NCBI GenBank assembly: GCA_025352565.1
Contig: JANXTF010000099.1
Location: forward strand, 85,309-149,308
From: Rhodospirillales bacterium
Lineage (GTDB): Bacteria; Pseudomonadota; Alphaproteobacteria; Acetobacterales; Acetobacteraceae
DNA length: 64,000 nt
Direction of reading: 5' to 3'
Part shown: piece after piece, positions 1 through 8,720 of the stretch
Layout: each line of letters opens with the position of its first letter
How positions within the stretch are numbered: the stretch's first letter is position 1
Notes under the pieces: generated by a model
The model's input: the letters and a program-made list of their open reading frames with translations, nothing else
The model's database searches: none
What the model was told of the DNA's origin: nothing
Translations under genes and position numbers: made by a program

Positions 1-347
1 TCCACGCCGCCGAGGCCACGACCGAATATGGCCCGTTCGCGAACTGCCCTGGCGGCGCCGCCAGCTTCGCCAAACTCGCTGGCCTCTCGATCCAGGTCGG
101 ATTTCTGCGCGCCGCGAACGAACGCATGCGCGGCACCATGGGCTGCACGCATTTGCGCGAATTGCTGCAGCAGATGGCGACCGTGGCGTACCAGACGATG
201 TTTCCGGTCCGCTTCGAGCGCGAGCGTGCCGCCGCAATGGAGGGCACGCCCAAACCGCCCCGGCTGCTCAACACCTGTTTCGCCTACGCCAGCGACTCGC
301 CCGCGGTGAAGCAGCGCTGGCCGCACGCCTATACCGGCCCCGACTGA
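1..347 (+). CDS. DUF2889 family protein, C-terminal part (5' end outside window)
   Basis: An open frame enters from the left edge (first complete codon at base 3) and stops at TGA 345-347. The visible 114 residues include MRGTMGCTHLRELLQQM, which resembles the conserved C-terminal block of DUF2889 proteins (R-G-C-T-H-L-x-E-L), followed by a Tyr/Pro-rich tail. The family has no established biochemical role. The next gene starts 17 bases downstream on the same strand, so the two may be co-transcribed. The start codon and N-terminal half cannot be seen. The family call rests on motif recall only. Confidence 0.7.
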   Translation, partial: HAAEATTEYGPFANCPGGAASFAKLAGLSIQVGFLRAANERMRGTMGCTHLRELLQQMATVAYQTMFPVRFERERAAAMEGTPKPPRLLNTCFAYASDSPAVKQRWPHAYTGPD

Positions 348-364
348 CCGGCGCCTCCGCCGGC

Positions 365-1465
365 GTGAAGGTCATTGAGGTCACCAACGTCGATTTCTCG
401 CTACGCCACTTCCTGCTGCCGCTGATGCGCGGCATCCGCGCGCGCGGCCATGAGGTGATCGGCGCCAGTGCCGACGGCCCGTTGCTTGAGGTGGCGCGGG
501 GCGAAGGCTTGGTTGTGGTGGCGCTTCCCTTGGTGCGCGGGCTGTCGCCAATGGCGCAATTTCATGCTTTCCGGGCATTGGTGGCGTTGTTCCGGCGCGA
601 GCGGCCCGATCTCGTCCACGCCCACATGCCGATCAGCGGCTTTCTCGCCCGCCTCGCGGCCCGCGTCGCCGGCGTGCCGCGCGTGGCCTATACGTGCCAC
701 GGCTTCCTGTTCAACCAGCCCGGTCCCTGCCTCCGCCGCGCGGTGGCGTTCGCGATGGAATGGGTCGGCGGCCGGCTCACCGACATCTATATGACCGTCT
801 CCACCGAAGAGGCCGCCGACGCGCGCCGCCTGGGCATCTCCGCGAAAGCGACCGCCATCGGCAATGGCCGTGACCCGGCCCGCTTCCACCCCGACCCGGC
901 TGCCCGCGCCCGCATTCGCGACGAACTCGGCACGCCCGGGTCGCGTGTGGTGGTCATCGCCGTCTCCCGTCTGGTGCGCCATAAGGGCTATCCCGAACTC
1001 GTGGCCGCCATGTGCGACGTGGACGCCGAATTGTGGGTCGTCGGCGAACGCCTCGCCTCCGACCACGGCGAGGACCTGGAACCCGTTTTTGCCGCGGCGG
1101 GGCTCGGTCCCCGCCTGCGCCGCCTCGGCACGCGCGACGACGTGCCTGCGTTGCTCGCCGCCGCCGACATCTTCGCGCTGCCCAGCCATTTCGAAGGGCT
1201 GCCCATGTCGATCATCGAGGCGATGCTCGCCGGGCTGCCGGTCGTGAGCACCGATATTCGTGGCCCCCGCGAGCAGATTGTGCCGGGCGAGACCGGCCTC
1301 CTGGTGCCGCCAATGCGATCGGCCCCTCTGGCTGCGGCCCTCCAGCGGCTTGCCGCCGACCCTGCCCTGCGCGCCCGCATGGGCGAGGCCGGACGCGCTC
1401 GCGCGCTGCTGCTGTATGACGAGGCGGCGGTGGTTTCGCGTACGCTGGACCTGCTCGGCCTCTGA
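365..1465 (+). CDS. GT4-family glycosyltransferase (GT-B fold)
   Basis: A 366-residue protein starting at GTG 365. It has the two Rossmann-like halves of a GT-B retaining glycosyltransferase. The N-terminal acceptor domain contains HAHMPISG (residues 85-92). A linker follows, and the C-terminal nucleotide-sugar domain has SRLVRHKG (201-208) and the donor-binding motif EGLPMSIIEAM (277-287), followed by GETGLLVPP. No transmembrane segment is evident, so it probably acts at the cytoplasmic face in polysaccharide or lipid glycosylation. Donor and acceptor cannot be read from sequence. It lies 15 bases before purH, and I see no functional link between the two. Confidence 0.88.
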   Translation: MKVIEVTNVDFSLRHFLLPLMRGIRARGHEVIGASADGPLLEVARGEGLVVVALPLVRGLSPMAQFHAFRALVALFRRERPDLVHAHMPISGFLARLAARVAGVPRVAYTCHGFLFNQPGPCLRRAVAFAMEWVGGRLTDIYMTVSTEEAADARRLGISAKATAIGNGRDPARFHPDPAARARIRDELGTPGSRVVVIAVSRLVRHKGYPELVAAMCDVDAELWVVGERLASDHGEDLEPVFAAAGLGPRLRRLGTRDDVPALLAAADIFALPSHFEGLPMSIIEAMLAGLPVVSTDIRGPREQIVPGETGLLVPPMRSAPLAAALQRLAADPALRARMGEAGRARALLLYDEAAVVSRTLDLLGL

Positions 1466-1480
1466 GGCTATGCCGCCGCG

Positions 1481-3025
1481 ATGACAGATATCGTTGCGAT
1501 CCGCCGCGCCCTCATCTCCGTCTCCGACAAGGCTGGGATGATCCCGCTGGCCCGGGCGCTCGTGGCGCAGGGCGCCGAAATCCTCTCCACCGGCGGCTCC
1601 GCCAAAGCCTTGCGCGACGCGGGCCTCGCCGTGATCGAGGTCGCCGACCACACAGGCTTCCCCGAAATCCTCGACGGCCGCGTCAAAACGCTCGTCCCCC
1701 AGATCCATGGCGGCCTGCTCGCGCGCCGGGACCTACCCGAGCACGTGGCCCAGATGCAGGCCCACAACATCGCGCCGATCGACCTGTTGGTCTCCAACCT
1801 CTACCCGTTCGAGGCCACTGTGGCACGCGGCGGCGCCCCTGATGAATGCGTCGAGAACATCGACATCGGCGGCCCGGCGATGATCCGCGCCGCCGCAAAA
1901 AACCATGATTTCGTTGCCGTGCTCACCGCTGTCGCGCAATACGACGCGATCCTCGCCGAACTCGTGGAACACGGCGGCACGCGGTTGCAAACCCGCCGCC
2001 GCCTCGCCGGCGAAGCCTACGCCCGCACCTCCGCCTACGACGCCGCGATCGCGACATGGTTCGCGGGCCAGCGCGGCGAGACATTCCCCGAACGCATGAC
2101 CCTGTCCGGCATTCGCCGCCAAACCCTGCGCTACGGCGAAAACCCGCATCAGCAGGCCGCCTTCTACACATCTGGGACTCGCGTGGGCATCGCCACCGCG
2201 CGCCAAATCCAGGGCAAGGAATTGTCCTACAACAACCTCAACGACACCGACGCGGCCTTCGAGTGCGTCGCCGAGTTCGCCGCTCCCACCATCGTCATCG
2301 TCAAGCACGCCAACCCCTGCGGGATCGCCTCGGCCGACCATCTTCCCACGGCATGGGAACGAGCGTTGCGATGCGATCCCACCTCGGCGTTCGGCGGCAT
2401 CGTCGCGCTGAACCGCACGCTCGATGCTGAGACCGCCGAGCGGATCGCCGCCATCTTCACCGAAGTCATCGTGGCGCCCGATGCGACCCCCGAGGCGCAA
2501 ACCATCCTGGCCCGCAGGAAGAATCTCCGCCTCCTGCTCACCGGCGGCCTGCCCGACCCGGCGGCGGGCGGGCTGACGCTGCGCACCGTCGCCGGCGGCT
2601 TCCTGGCCCAGACCCGCGATTCCGGCCGCATCGGCCGCGACGATCTCCGCGTGGTCACGGCCCGCGCGCCCGATGCGCGCGAGCTGGATGACCTGCTGTT
2701 CGCGTTCCACGCCTGCAAGCACGTCAAATCCAACGCCATCGTCTATGCGAGGGACCTCGCCACCACCGGCATCGGCGCGGGCCAGATGAGCCGCGTGGAC
2801 AGCGCCCGCATCGCCGCCTGGAAGGGCGCGGCCCTGGTGCAAGGCAGCGTCGTCGCGTCGGACGCCTTCTTTCCCTTCGCCGATGGCCTGGAGGCCGCAA
2901 TCGCCGCCGGCGCCACCGCCGTCATCCAGCCGGGCGGTTCGATGCGCGACCACGAGGTGATCGCGGCGGCCGATGCCGCCGGCATCGCCATGGTGCTGAC
3001 CGGGATGCGCCACTTCCGCCACTGA
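1481..3025 (+). CDS. purH: Bifunctional AICAR formyltransferase / IMP cyclohydrolase
   Basis: A 514-residue protein of normal PurH length. It catalyses the last two steps of de novo IMP synthesis: formylation of AICAR with 10-formyl-THF, then cyclisation of FAICAR. The N-terminal MGS-like cyclohydrolase domain (about 1-150) begins [12 protein letters not shown] and carries STGGSAK. The transformylase domain contains [13 protein letters not shown], the catalytic KHANPCGIA block and the C-terminal [14 protein letters not shown] and TGMRHFRH motifs. Start ATG 1481 gives the standard N-terminus. Cytosolic housekeeping enzyme, intact. Confidence 0.98.
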   Translation: MTDIVAIRRALISVSDKAGMIPLARALVAQGAEILSTGGSAKALRDAGLAVIEVADHTGFPEILDGRVKTLVPQIHGGLLARRDLPEHVAQMQAHNIAPIDLLVSNLYPFEATVARGGAPDECVENIDIGGPAMIRAAAKNHDFVAVLTAVAQYDAILAELVEHGGTRLQTRRRLAGEAYARTSAYDAAIATWFAGQRGETFPERMTLSGIRRQTLRYGENPHQQAAFYTSGTRVGIATARQIQGKELSYNNLNDTDAAFECVAEFAAPTIVIVKHANPCGIASADHLPTAWERALRCDPTSAFGGIVALNRTLDAETAERIAAIFTEVIVAPDATPEAQTILARRKNLRLLLTGGLPDPAAGGLTLRTVAGGFLAQTRDSGRIGRDDLRVVTARAPDARELDDLLFAFHACKHVKSNAIVYARDLATTGIGAGQMSRVDSARIAAWKGAALVQGSVVASDAFFPFADGLEAAIAAGATAVIQPGGSMRDHEVIAAADAAGIAMVLTGMRHFRH

Positions 3026-3081
3026 GGGAGGGTGGCGCGGATGGCGGCATCCAGCGCCGTGATGCTGGGAACACTAAAAAG

Positions 3082-3846
3082 CTAGAGCCTGACGGTCTTC
3101 GGGGCCACGCTCTCCACAAGCCGCCGATAGGCTTGCACATGGCGCTGCATGCGACGGCGCGCGGTTTCCGGCTCGCCGGCTATGATGGCCTCCTCGACAC
3201 GACCAATCGCGTGAACGACCGCCGCGCGCACATCGGCCGATGCGAAGCCGGCAACCCGGGGATCGAGCAGGCGGGGGCCAAGTGAGTCATAGATCGCGAT
3301 CAGGATCGCGTTATGGCTGGCGTGCGCCATCGTCCGGTGCCACCTGGCATTGGCGGCCAGAAAGGCCTTCGCATTCGAAATCCTGCTCAGCCTGGCGCCG
3401 CAGGCATGAAGCGAAGCCAGGTCGTCATCGTCCCGGTGCTCCGCCGCCAGAGCGGCCAGGCTCGGCTCCAGGGCCTCGACCGTCTCCATCAGCACCGGGA
3501 AGGCGACCCGCTGGCCGCGAATGAACATCTCGAGCGAGTCACGCACCATTTCGGTGCCCGGCTGGAGAGCCACGCGACCCCCGTTGCGGCCAAGCCGGGT
3601 CGAGACCAGGCCCTGGGCCTCCAACACCCGGAGCGCCTCGCGCACCGAGCCGCGGCTCAGCCCGAACTGGCTGACGAGATCGCGTTCGTTCGGCAAAATG
3701 TCACCAGCCGGAATATCTCCACGAAGGATCTGTTCGCGGAGCAACGCCGCCAGCGTTTCAAAGCCCTTCTCGACGCGCGTGACTTCAGTATCCAACCGAA
3801 CGCCTCCTGCCGCTCCGAACAGCGGCGTGGGCTCACTCTGCCACAT
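3082..3846 (-). CDS. FadR-subfamily GntR transcriptional regulator (wHTH + FCD)
   Basis: A 254-residue regulator. The winged helix-turn-helix occupies about 25-95 (ERDLVSQFGLSRGSVREAL, then VSTRLGRNGGRV). An all-helical FCD ligand domain follows, with the histidines expected of the family: RWHRTMAHASHN, HAIGRVEEAI and RRRMQRHVQAY. FCD regulators usually bind a carboxylate or acyl-CoA effector through a His/Asp metal site and are released from DNA by it. The gene is divergent from the substrate-binding protein gene at 3962, and the shared 115-base gap holds an inverted repeat (3856-3872) only 9 bases from this start. It is therefore the likely local, self-regulating controller of the catabolic block. 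The SD upstream of 3846 is weak, so the exact start is uncertain. Confidence 0.9.
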   Translation of the reverse strand: MWQSEPTPLFGAAGGVRLDTEVTRVEKGFETLAALLREQILRGDIPAGDILPNERDLVSQFGLSRGSVREALRVLEAQGLVSTRLGRNGGRVALQPGTEMVRDSLEMFIRGQRVAFPVLMETVEALEPSLAALAAEHRDDDDLASLHACGARLSRISNAKAFLAANARWHRTMAHASHNAILIAIYDSLGPRLLDPRVAGFASADVRAAVVHAIGRVEEAIIAGEPETARRRMQRHVQAYRRLVESVAPKTVRL

Positions 3847-3855
3847 GATTTGAGG

Positions 3856-3872
3856 AAATGGTCAAACCAATT
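3856..3872. promoter_or_regulatory. Operator-like inverted repeat, site 1
   Basis: Reads AAATGGTCAAACCAATT, an inverted repeat (AAATGGT / AATTGGT) around a 3-base centre with core TGGT-N3-ACCA, the form used by FadR/PdhR/LldR-type GntR regulators. It sits between the divergent regulator (start 3846) and substrate-binding protein (start 3962). Closely similar 17-mers occur at 15180-15196 and 21461-21477, both in promoter gaps of the same catabolic block. Binding by the 3082-3846 regulator is inferred. Confidence 0.7.
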
Positions 3873-3961
3873 GACAAGCGCGCGCCGCCGGTGCTTGGCT
3901 GATGCAAGCGCGGAAAGCGCATACGTGCCCGCGCCTGGGCAAAAATAGGGGGAAGTCGATC

Positions 3962-5161
3962 ATGATTGAGCGTCGCCAGTTCATCGTGGCCAGCGCTGCC
4001 GCTGCCATGCTTCCAACCCTGGCGCGCGCCGCTGAAACGCCGGGTGTCACCGGCACCGAAATCAAGATCGGCAACACGCATGCCTATAGCGGGCCGGCGT
4101 CGTCCTACGCCACCAACGCCAAGACCGAAGCTGCCTATTTCAAGATGATCAATGATCAGGGCGGCATCGCGGGCCGCAAGCTGAACTTCATCAGCTATGA
4201 CGACGGCGCCAGCCCGCCCCGTGCGATCGAGCAGGTCCGCCGCCTGATCGAGCAAGACGAGGTCGCATTCCTGTTCAACACGTTCGGCACCGCCTCGAAC
4301 AGTGCAACGGCCAAATACGTCAACCAACAGAAGGTGCCGCAGCTTTTCATCTATTCCGGCGCCGATAAATGGCAGGACTACAAGATCACTCCCTGGACGA
4401 TCGGTTGGCAACCCAGCTACCGCACCGAGGGCCAGATCTATGCGAACTACATCAAGAGCACGAAGCCCGGCGCCAAGGTCGGCATCCTCTATCAGAACGA
4501 TGATTTCGGTAAGGACTACATTGCCGGCGTGACGGACGTGCTTGGCAAATCGGCAGGCATTGAGTTGGCCAGCCATGAGTTTCTCGATGCGACGATCGAC
4601 TCGCAGATTTTAGCTCTGCGGGCCGCCAAGGTGGACGTGCTTATCTCGGGCACCTCGCCCAAGTTCGTGGCAATGGCGATCCGAAAGGTCGCCGACCTCG
4701 AATGGAAGCCGTTGCACATCATTACCAACATCGCCACGTCGACCGCGGCCGTAATGGGACCGGTCGGGCCGGAACGTAGCATCGGCACCGTCAGTTCCGC
4801 CTATGTGAAGGACCCGAACGATCCGGCCTGGGCCAACGACGCAGACCTGCGCAACTGGCGCGCCTTCATGGCGAAATACTATCCCGAGGGCGATCTTGCC
4901 GACGTCAACAACATATTCGGCTATGGATTTGCAACCACCCTGGTCCACGTGTTGCAGGCGTGCAAGGGCGATTTCTCACGCGCCAATGTCATGAAGCAGG
5001 CGACCAGCATCGATGGCTTCGCCTGCCCGGCACTGTTGCCCGGGATCACCATCAACACATCGCCGACCGATTACCGTCCGATCAAGCAGATGCAGCTGAT
5101 CAGGTTCGACGGGAAGTCCTGGCAGCGTTTCGGCAATCTCATCGAGGCGCCCAAGGCGTGA
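3962..5161 (+). CDS. ABC importer substrate-binding protein, branched-chain amino acid (LivK/Leu-binding) family
   Basis: I prefer ATG 3962 (399 aa), which follows GGGGGAAG, over an upstream in-frame start at 3902. The N-terminus is a twin-arginine-like export signal (ERRQFIVASAAAAMLPTLARA), followed by the mature type I periplasmic-binding fold: GTEIKIGNTHAYSGPAS, then MINDQGGIAGRKLNFISYDD. It presumably captures the substrate in the periplasm and delivers it to the permeases and ATPases encoded at 10605-13934. The genomic setting among acyl-CoA enzymes suggests a carboxylic acid or a related hydrophobic compound rather than an amino acid, but the ligand cannot be read from sequence. It is the first gene of a five-gene plus-strand unit behind operator site 1. 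Confidence 0.92.
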   Translation: MIERRQFIVASAAAAMLPTLARAAETPGVTGTEIKIGNTHAYSGPASSYATNAKTEAAYFKMINDQGGIAGRKLNFISYDDGASPPRAIEQVRRLIEQDEVAFLFNTFGTASNSATAKYVNQQKVPQLFIYSGADKWQDYKITPWTIGWQPSYRTEGQIYANYIKSTKPGAKVGILYQNDDFGKDYIAGVTDVLGKSAGIELASHEFLDATIDSQILALRAAKVDVLISGTSPKFVAMAIRKVADLEWKPLHIITNIATSTAAVMGPVGPERSIGTVSSAYVKDPNDPAWANDADLRNWRAFMAKYYPEGDLADVNNIFGYGFATTLVHVLQACKGDFSRANVMKQATSIDGFACPALLPGITINTSPTDYRPIKQMQLIRFDGKSWQRFGNLIEAPKA

Positions 5162-5173
5162 TGGATTGAAGCG

Positions 5174-6022
5174 GTGACCGAGCAACCCGGCTGCACCGAC
5201 GAGGAGTTGGCAGCCTTGCCGCTGACGTTCCGGGACGGAGCATTCGACGGCAAGGTGGTCGTCATCTCCGGCGCCGGGCGTGGTATCGGACGGGCGCTTG
5301 CCTTTCGGTTCGTCCGGCTCGGCGCCAAGGTCGCGATCATCGGCCGTAATGCCGATCGTCTCGACTCGGCCGCCTCGGCGCTGCGCCGGATCGGTGGCGG
5401 CGTGTTCGCGATGCCCGGATCGATCCGCGATCCCGTCATGGTCGGCCAGTTCATCGATGGCGTATGGGACCGGTTCGGCGGGCTCGACATCCTGGTCAAC
5501 AACGCCGGCGGACAGTTCGCGCAGGCGGCGATGGACATCAGCACAAAGGGCTGGGGGGCGGTCGTCGATACCAATCTGAACGGCACCTGGAACATGACCC
5601 AGGCCTGCGGCCGGCGCTGGCGCGATGCTGGTCGGCAAGGCTGCGTCGTCAGCATCGTGGCAAGCGTTGCGCGCGGCATGCCGGGCGTCGCCCACTCGGC
5701 CGCGGCACGGGCCGGCGTGATCAGCTTTTCGCGTACGCTTGCGATCGAATGGGCGCCCCTCAACATCCGGGTGAATTGCGTGGCGCCGGGGATCATCGCG
5801 ACCGAAGGCATGAGCGTCTACTCGGACGAGGCACGGGCCGCGTTGCCACGCAGCAACCTGATGAAGCGGTTCGGCTCCGTCAGCGACGTGACCGATGCGG
5901 TCTGTTATCTCGCGGGCGCCAGCGGCGGGTTCATCACCGGCGAGGTGCTGACCGTCGATGGCGGCTACCAGCTGTGGGGCGACCAGTGGACGATCCCGCG
6001 CCCTGCCTTTTTCGATCCATAG
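5174..6022 (+). CDS. SDR oxidoreductase, peroxisomal trans-2-enoyl-CoA reductase-like
   Basis: A 282-residue classical SDR from GTG 5174, 12 bases after the preceding stop. The nucleotide site is VVISGAGRGIGRA (TGxxxGxG type) and the structural motif is LVNNAGGQF. The usual catalytic YxxxK is absent; the equivalent stretch reads AHSAAARAG. The same substitution pattern occurs in human PECR and related enoyl-CoA reductases, which supports an enoyl-CoA reductase or a related CoA-ester role rather than an alcohol dehydrogenase. The block VNCVAPGIIATEGM also fits that group. In this operon it could reduce an unsaturated or keto acyl-CoA intermediate; the substrate is inference. Confidence 0.85.
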   Translation: MTEQPGCTDEELAALPLTFRDGAFDGKVVVISGAGRGIGRALAFRFVRLGAKVAIIGRNADRLDSAASALRRIGGGVFAMPGSIRDPVMVGQFIDGVWDRFGGLDILVNNAGGQFAQAAMDISTKGWGAVVDTNLNGTWNMTQACGRRWRDAGRQGCVVSIVASVARGMPGVAHSAAARAGVISFSRTLAIEWAPLNIRVNCVAPGIIATEGMSVYSDEARAALPRSNLMKRFGSVSDVTDAVCYLAGASGGFITGEVLTVDGGYQLWGDQWTIPRPAFFDP

Positions 6023-6065
6023 CGCTGCGTCGTCCAACGAACCGTATCCGCATGGAGATCCCGCG

Positions 6066-7664
6066 ATGAACCTGAGTTGGTGGCTGGAGCGGGCGTTCTG
6101 GGAACACGCCGACAAGCAAGCCGTGATCGACGCGGACGGCGCGAGCGTGACCTACCGCGAACTGCGATCATCAGCCAATCGGATTGCCAATGTGCTGACC
6201 GAGGTGGCGGGAATTGGCCCGGATGACCTGGTCGTCACGGTCATTCCCGACTGCCATCTGCACGTGGCGATCCTGTTCGCCGTCATGGGCATCGGGGGCG
6301 TGTTCAGTGGGCTCAACCGCAGGCAGAACCTGGAGAAGTTCTCCCTCGACGCCGAACGCTGTGCGCCGAAGGTGGCGATCGTCAGTCCCGAATACGCCCA
6401 TGTCGGTGAGATCCTGGCTCGAAGAGGCGTCCGGGTATTCGTCACGCACGGGGCGCATGACCGGTTCGACGGACTGGACCAGTTATGCGCCGCGGCGTCC
6501 GACGAGCACCGCCTCGTCTCACGCGGCCAGGACGACATCGCCGCCGTCAACTTCACCGCCGGCACGTCAGGTACATCCAAGGGCGTCGTGTTCACCCACG
6601 GCACACTCGGCAACTCGGCGCTCGGTTCGATCTTTCTGGGCGGGGTGACGAGCCAGGCGCGCAATCTCTCGCTGGTCGGCATGTTCCACAGCGGCGGCAT
6701 CCATGACGCTGTCCGCATGGTGATGGCCGGCGGCACGTTGATCTGGACCGACGGCTGGGACGTCGATCGCGTCGTGCGGATCATTCGCGATCACAAGCCG
6801 AACTGGATGTACTGGATCATCCCGACGATGATGCGCGACCTGATGCGCCATCCGTGGTGGCCGGACGTCGATCTGCGGGGCCTCAAGACGCATGTGGCTG
6901 GCGAACTGGTGCCACCCGACGTGGAACAGGCGCTCCGCGCGAAAGGTGCCGAGGTTGGCAGCATCTATGGCCTGACCGAGGCGATGCCGGTGTGCGTGCT
7001 GTCGACCTCGCTCTACTACCACGAGAAGGCCCCAGTGGGCTCGTCCGGCCGACCGGACCAGCATTTTTGCGATGTGAAGCTCAAGGACCCGTTCACGTCC
7101 GAGGAACTTCTCGGCCCTGACGTCGAGGGTGAGATCTGCATCAAGGGCGACGTGATCACGCCTGGCTACTACAACGACGCCCGGCGCACGGCCGAGGCGT
7201 TCGACGCCGATGGCTACCTCCATACGCGCGACCTGGGCTACCGGGATGCCGCCGGCTGGTACTATATTCGCGGCCGCACCGACGACATGATCCTGAGCGG
7301 CGGCGAAAAGCTGTCGCTGCTCGAGGTCGATGAGGCGCTGCACAGCCATCCCGACGTGCTGGATGCGGCCTGCGTCGGCGTGAGGCATGAGCGGTTCGGG
7401 GAGGTGCCGGCTGCCTTCGTGGTGCTCCGCCGGCCCTGCGGCCACGACGAGGGCAGGGCGCTGCTCGACGCGCACTGCCTCACGCGGCTCGAACGCTGGA
7501 AGCGGCCACGGCTGTACACCTTCGTGGCCGAGGTGCCGCGCACGGCGGCAAAACGTTCCAAGATGCAAGGTGAGATGCGACGGCAGCTGGGCGACGTGAT
7601 CCTTCGCGACGCCGACGGCGTGACCACGCTCGAAGCCCTCGGCCAACTGGCACCCAATCCATAA
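6066..7664 (+). CDS. AMP-forming acyl-CoA synthetase / ligase (class I ANL superfamily)
   Basis: A 532-residue protein from ATG 6066 (GGAGA about 8 bases upstream); the frame stays open further 5' but overlaps the SDR gene. ANL motifs appear in order: phosphate loop FTAGTSGTSKGVVFTHG, YGLTEAMP, GEICIKGDVITPGYYND, RDLGYRDAAGWYYIRGRTDD and SGGEKLSLLEV. The C-terminal A10 segment reads PRTAAKRSKM where most members have PRTxxGK, so the adenylation lysine is displaced or altered. It is expected to activate the imported acid to its CoA ester via an acyl-AMP. It is the third gene of the plus-strand operon. Confidence 0.9.
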   Translation: MNLSWWLERAFWEHADKQAVIDADGASVTYRELRSSANRIANVLTEVAGIGPDDLVVTVIPDCHLHVAILFAVMGIGGVFSGLNRRQNLEKFSLDAERCAPKVAIVSPEYAHVGEILARRGVRVFVTHGAHDRFDGLDQLCAAASDEHRLVSRGQDDIAAVNFTAGTSGTSKGVVFTHGTLGNSALGSIFLGGVTSQARNLSLVGMFHSGGIHDAVRMVMAGGTLIWTDGWDVDRVVRIIRDHKPNWMYWIIPTMMRDLMRHPWWPDVDLRGLKTHVAGELVPPDVEQALRAKGAEVGSIYGLTEAMPVCVLSTSLYYHEKAPVGSSGRPDQHFCDVKLKDPFTSEELLGPDVEGEICIKGDVITPGYYNDARRTAEAFDADGYLHTRDLGYRDAAGWYYIRGRTDDMILSGGEKLSLLEVDEALHSHPDVLDAACVGVRHERFGEVPAAFVVLRRPCGHDEGRALLDAHCLTRLERWKRPRLYTFVAEVPRTAAKRSKMQGEMRRQLGDVILRDADGVTTLEALGQLAPNP

Positions 7665-7676
7665 GAGATCCGACCG

Positions 7677-8720
7677 ATGAATATCGATACCCCACGACCC
7701 CGCTTGCACACGCGGTTCACCGCGTTGCTCGGCATCGAGCATCCGGTGGTCCAGGAAGGGCTGGGCCCTTACAAGACCGTCCAGCTTGCCGCGGCCGTTT
7801 CCAACGCGGGCGGCCTTGGCACGGTCAGTATCCCCGGCATCACCGAGGAACCCGGCCACGGCGCGAGGCTGCTTCGCGGCTACATCGAAGAGGCGTGTGC
7901 GCTGACCACACGGCCGTTCGCCGTCAATGTTCCAGTTGGCTCGGACTCGACGGGCAAGGTGCTGGCATTCAGCGCGGCCTATGTCGGCGCCGTGGTCGAG
8001 GCGGTGCGCGACCCGATGATCGCGCAGCGTCTGCGTGTCATCACCACGTCCGCCGGGCCACCCTCCGCGGCGCGGCGAATGATCGCCGGGAGTGGCCTGA
8101 TCCATATGCACAAGGTGGGCGGCACGCGGCAGGCCATCCGGGCGCGGCAGGACGGCGTCGATGTGATCATCGCATCCGGCTACGAGGCCGGCGGCCACAC
8201 CCATTCGAGGCCGGTCCACACCTTCGTCCTGGTGCCCAGCGTCACGGAGGCGGTGGACATTCCCGTTGTGCTGGCCGGTGGCGTGCGCGATGGGCGCGGG
8301 CTCGCGGCGGCCCTGGCGATGGGGGCCGACGCGGTGGCGATCGGCACACGCTTCGTCGCCTGCCGTGACAACCGGGATTGGCACCCGGCCTATGCGCAGC
8401 GGATCATCGATGCGCGCGAGGGCGAAGACGTCGTGTTCCCCGCAACCTACGGTCCTTCGCGCGCGCTGCCGAGCCAGGGGCTGACCGATCTGCTCGCCCT
8501 CGCCGCGACCGGGGCCGAGGAGGACGAATTGACTCGTTACAAGGATGTCCGCCTGATCGCAGGGCAGCGCGACGGCGACATGGTGGGAGGCTTGCTCCCG
8601 GCCGGCCAGATTTCCGGCGCGATCCTCGACCTGATCGACGTTGCCTCGTTCATTCCCGCGTTGATCGCCGACGCGATCGCGCGGATCGAACGCGCGCGCG
8701 GCCAGGTGGTGCTTGCATGA
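7677..8720 (+). CDS. Nitronate monooxygenase / 2-nitropropane dioxygenase-like flavoprotein
   Basis: A 347-residue TIM-barrel FMN enzyme. N-terminal GIEHPVVQEGLGPYKTVQLA resembles the family start. The glycine-rich GYEAGGHTHS (with the His used as base in characterised members) and VVLAGGVRDGRG...GADAVAIGTRFVA (FMN phosphate site) follow. Characterised members oxidise alkyl nitronates; many in fatty-acid clusters have unknown substrates, and some relatives are enoyl reductases. It lies 12 bases after the ligase and overlaps the next gene by ATGA (8717-8720), so translation of the two is probably coupled. Confidence 0.88.
   Translation: MNIDTPRPRLHTRFTALLGIEHPVVQEGLGPYKTVQLAAAVSNAGGLGTVSIPGITEEPGHGARLLRGYIEEACALTTRPFAVNVPVGSDSTGKVLAFSAAYVGAVVEAVRDPMIAQRLRVITTSAGPPSAARRMIAGSGLIHMHKVGGTRQAIRARQDGVDVIIASGYEAGGHTHSRPVHTFVLVPSVTEAVDIPVVLAGGVRDGRGLAAALAMGADAVAIGTRFVACRDNRDWHPAYAQRIIDAREGEDVVFPATYGPSRALPSQGLTDLLALAATGAEEDELTRYKDVRLIAGQRDGDMVGGLLPAGQISGAILDLIDVASFIPALIADAIARIERARGQVVLA

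Noticed and set aside
401..1708. 435-codon minus-strand frame opposite the glycosyltransferase and purH
   Set aside because: Gly/Ala/His-rich translation without motifs, opposite two clear genes.
6567..8384. 605-codon minus-strand frame opposite the ligase and nitronate monooxygenase
   Set aside because: Shadow frame; both plus-strand genes have full sets of family motifs.
8378..8716. 113-codon extension upstream of the BVMO
   Set aside because: Lies out of frame inside the nitronate monooxygenase gene and is Arg/Pro-rich; ATG 8717 gives the family-like N-terminal domain and an ATGA overlap.
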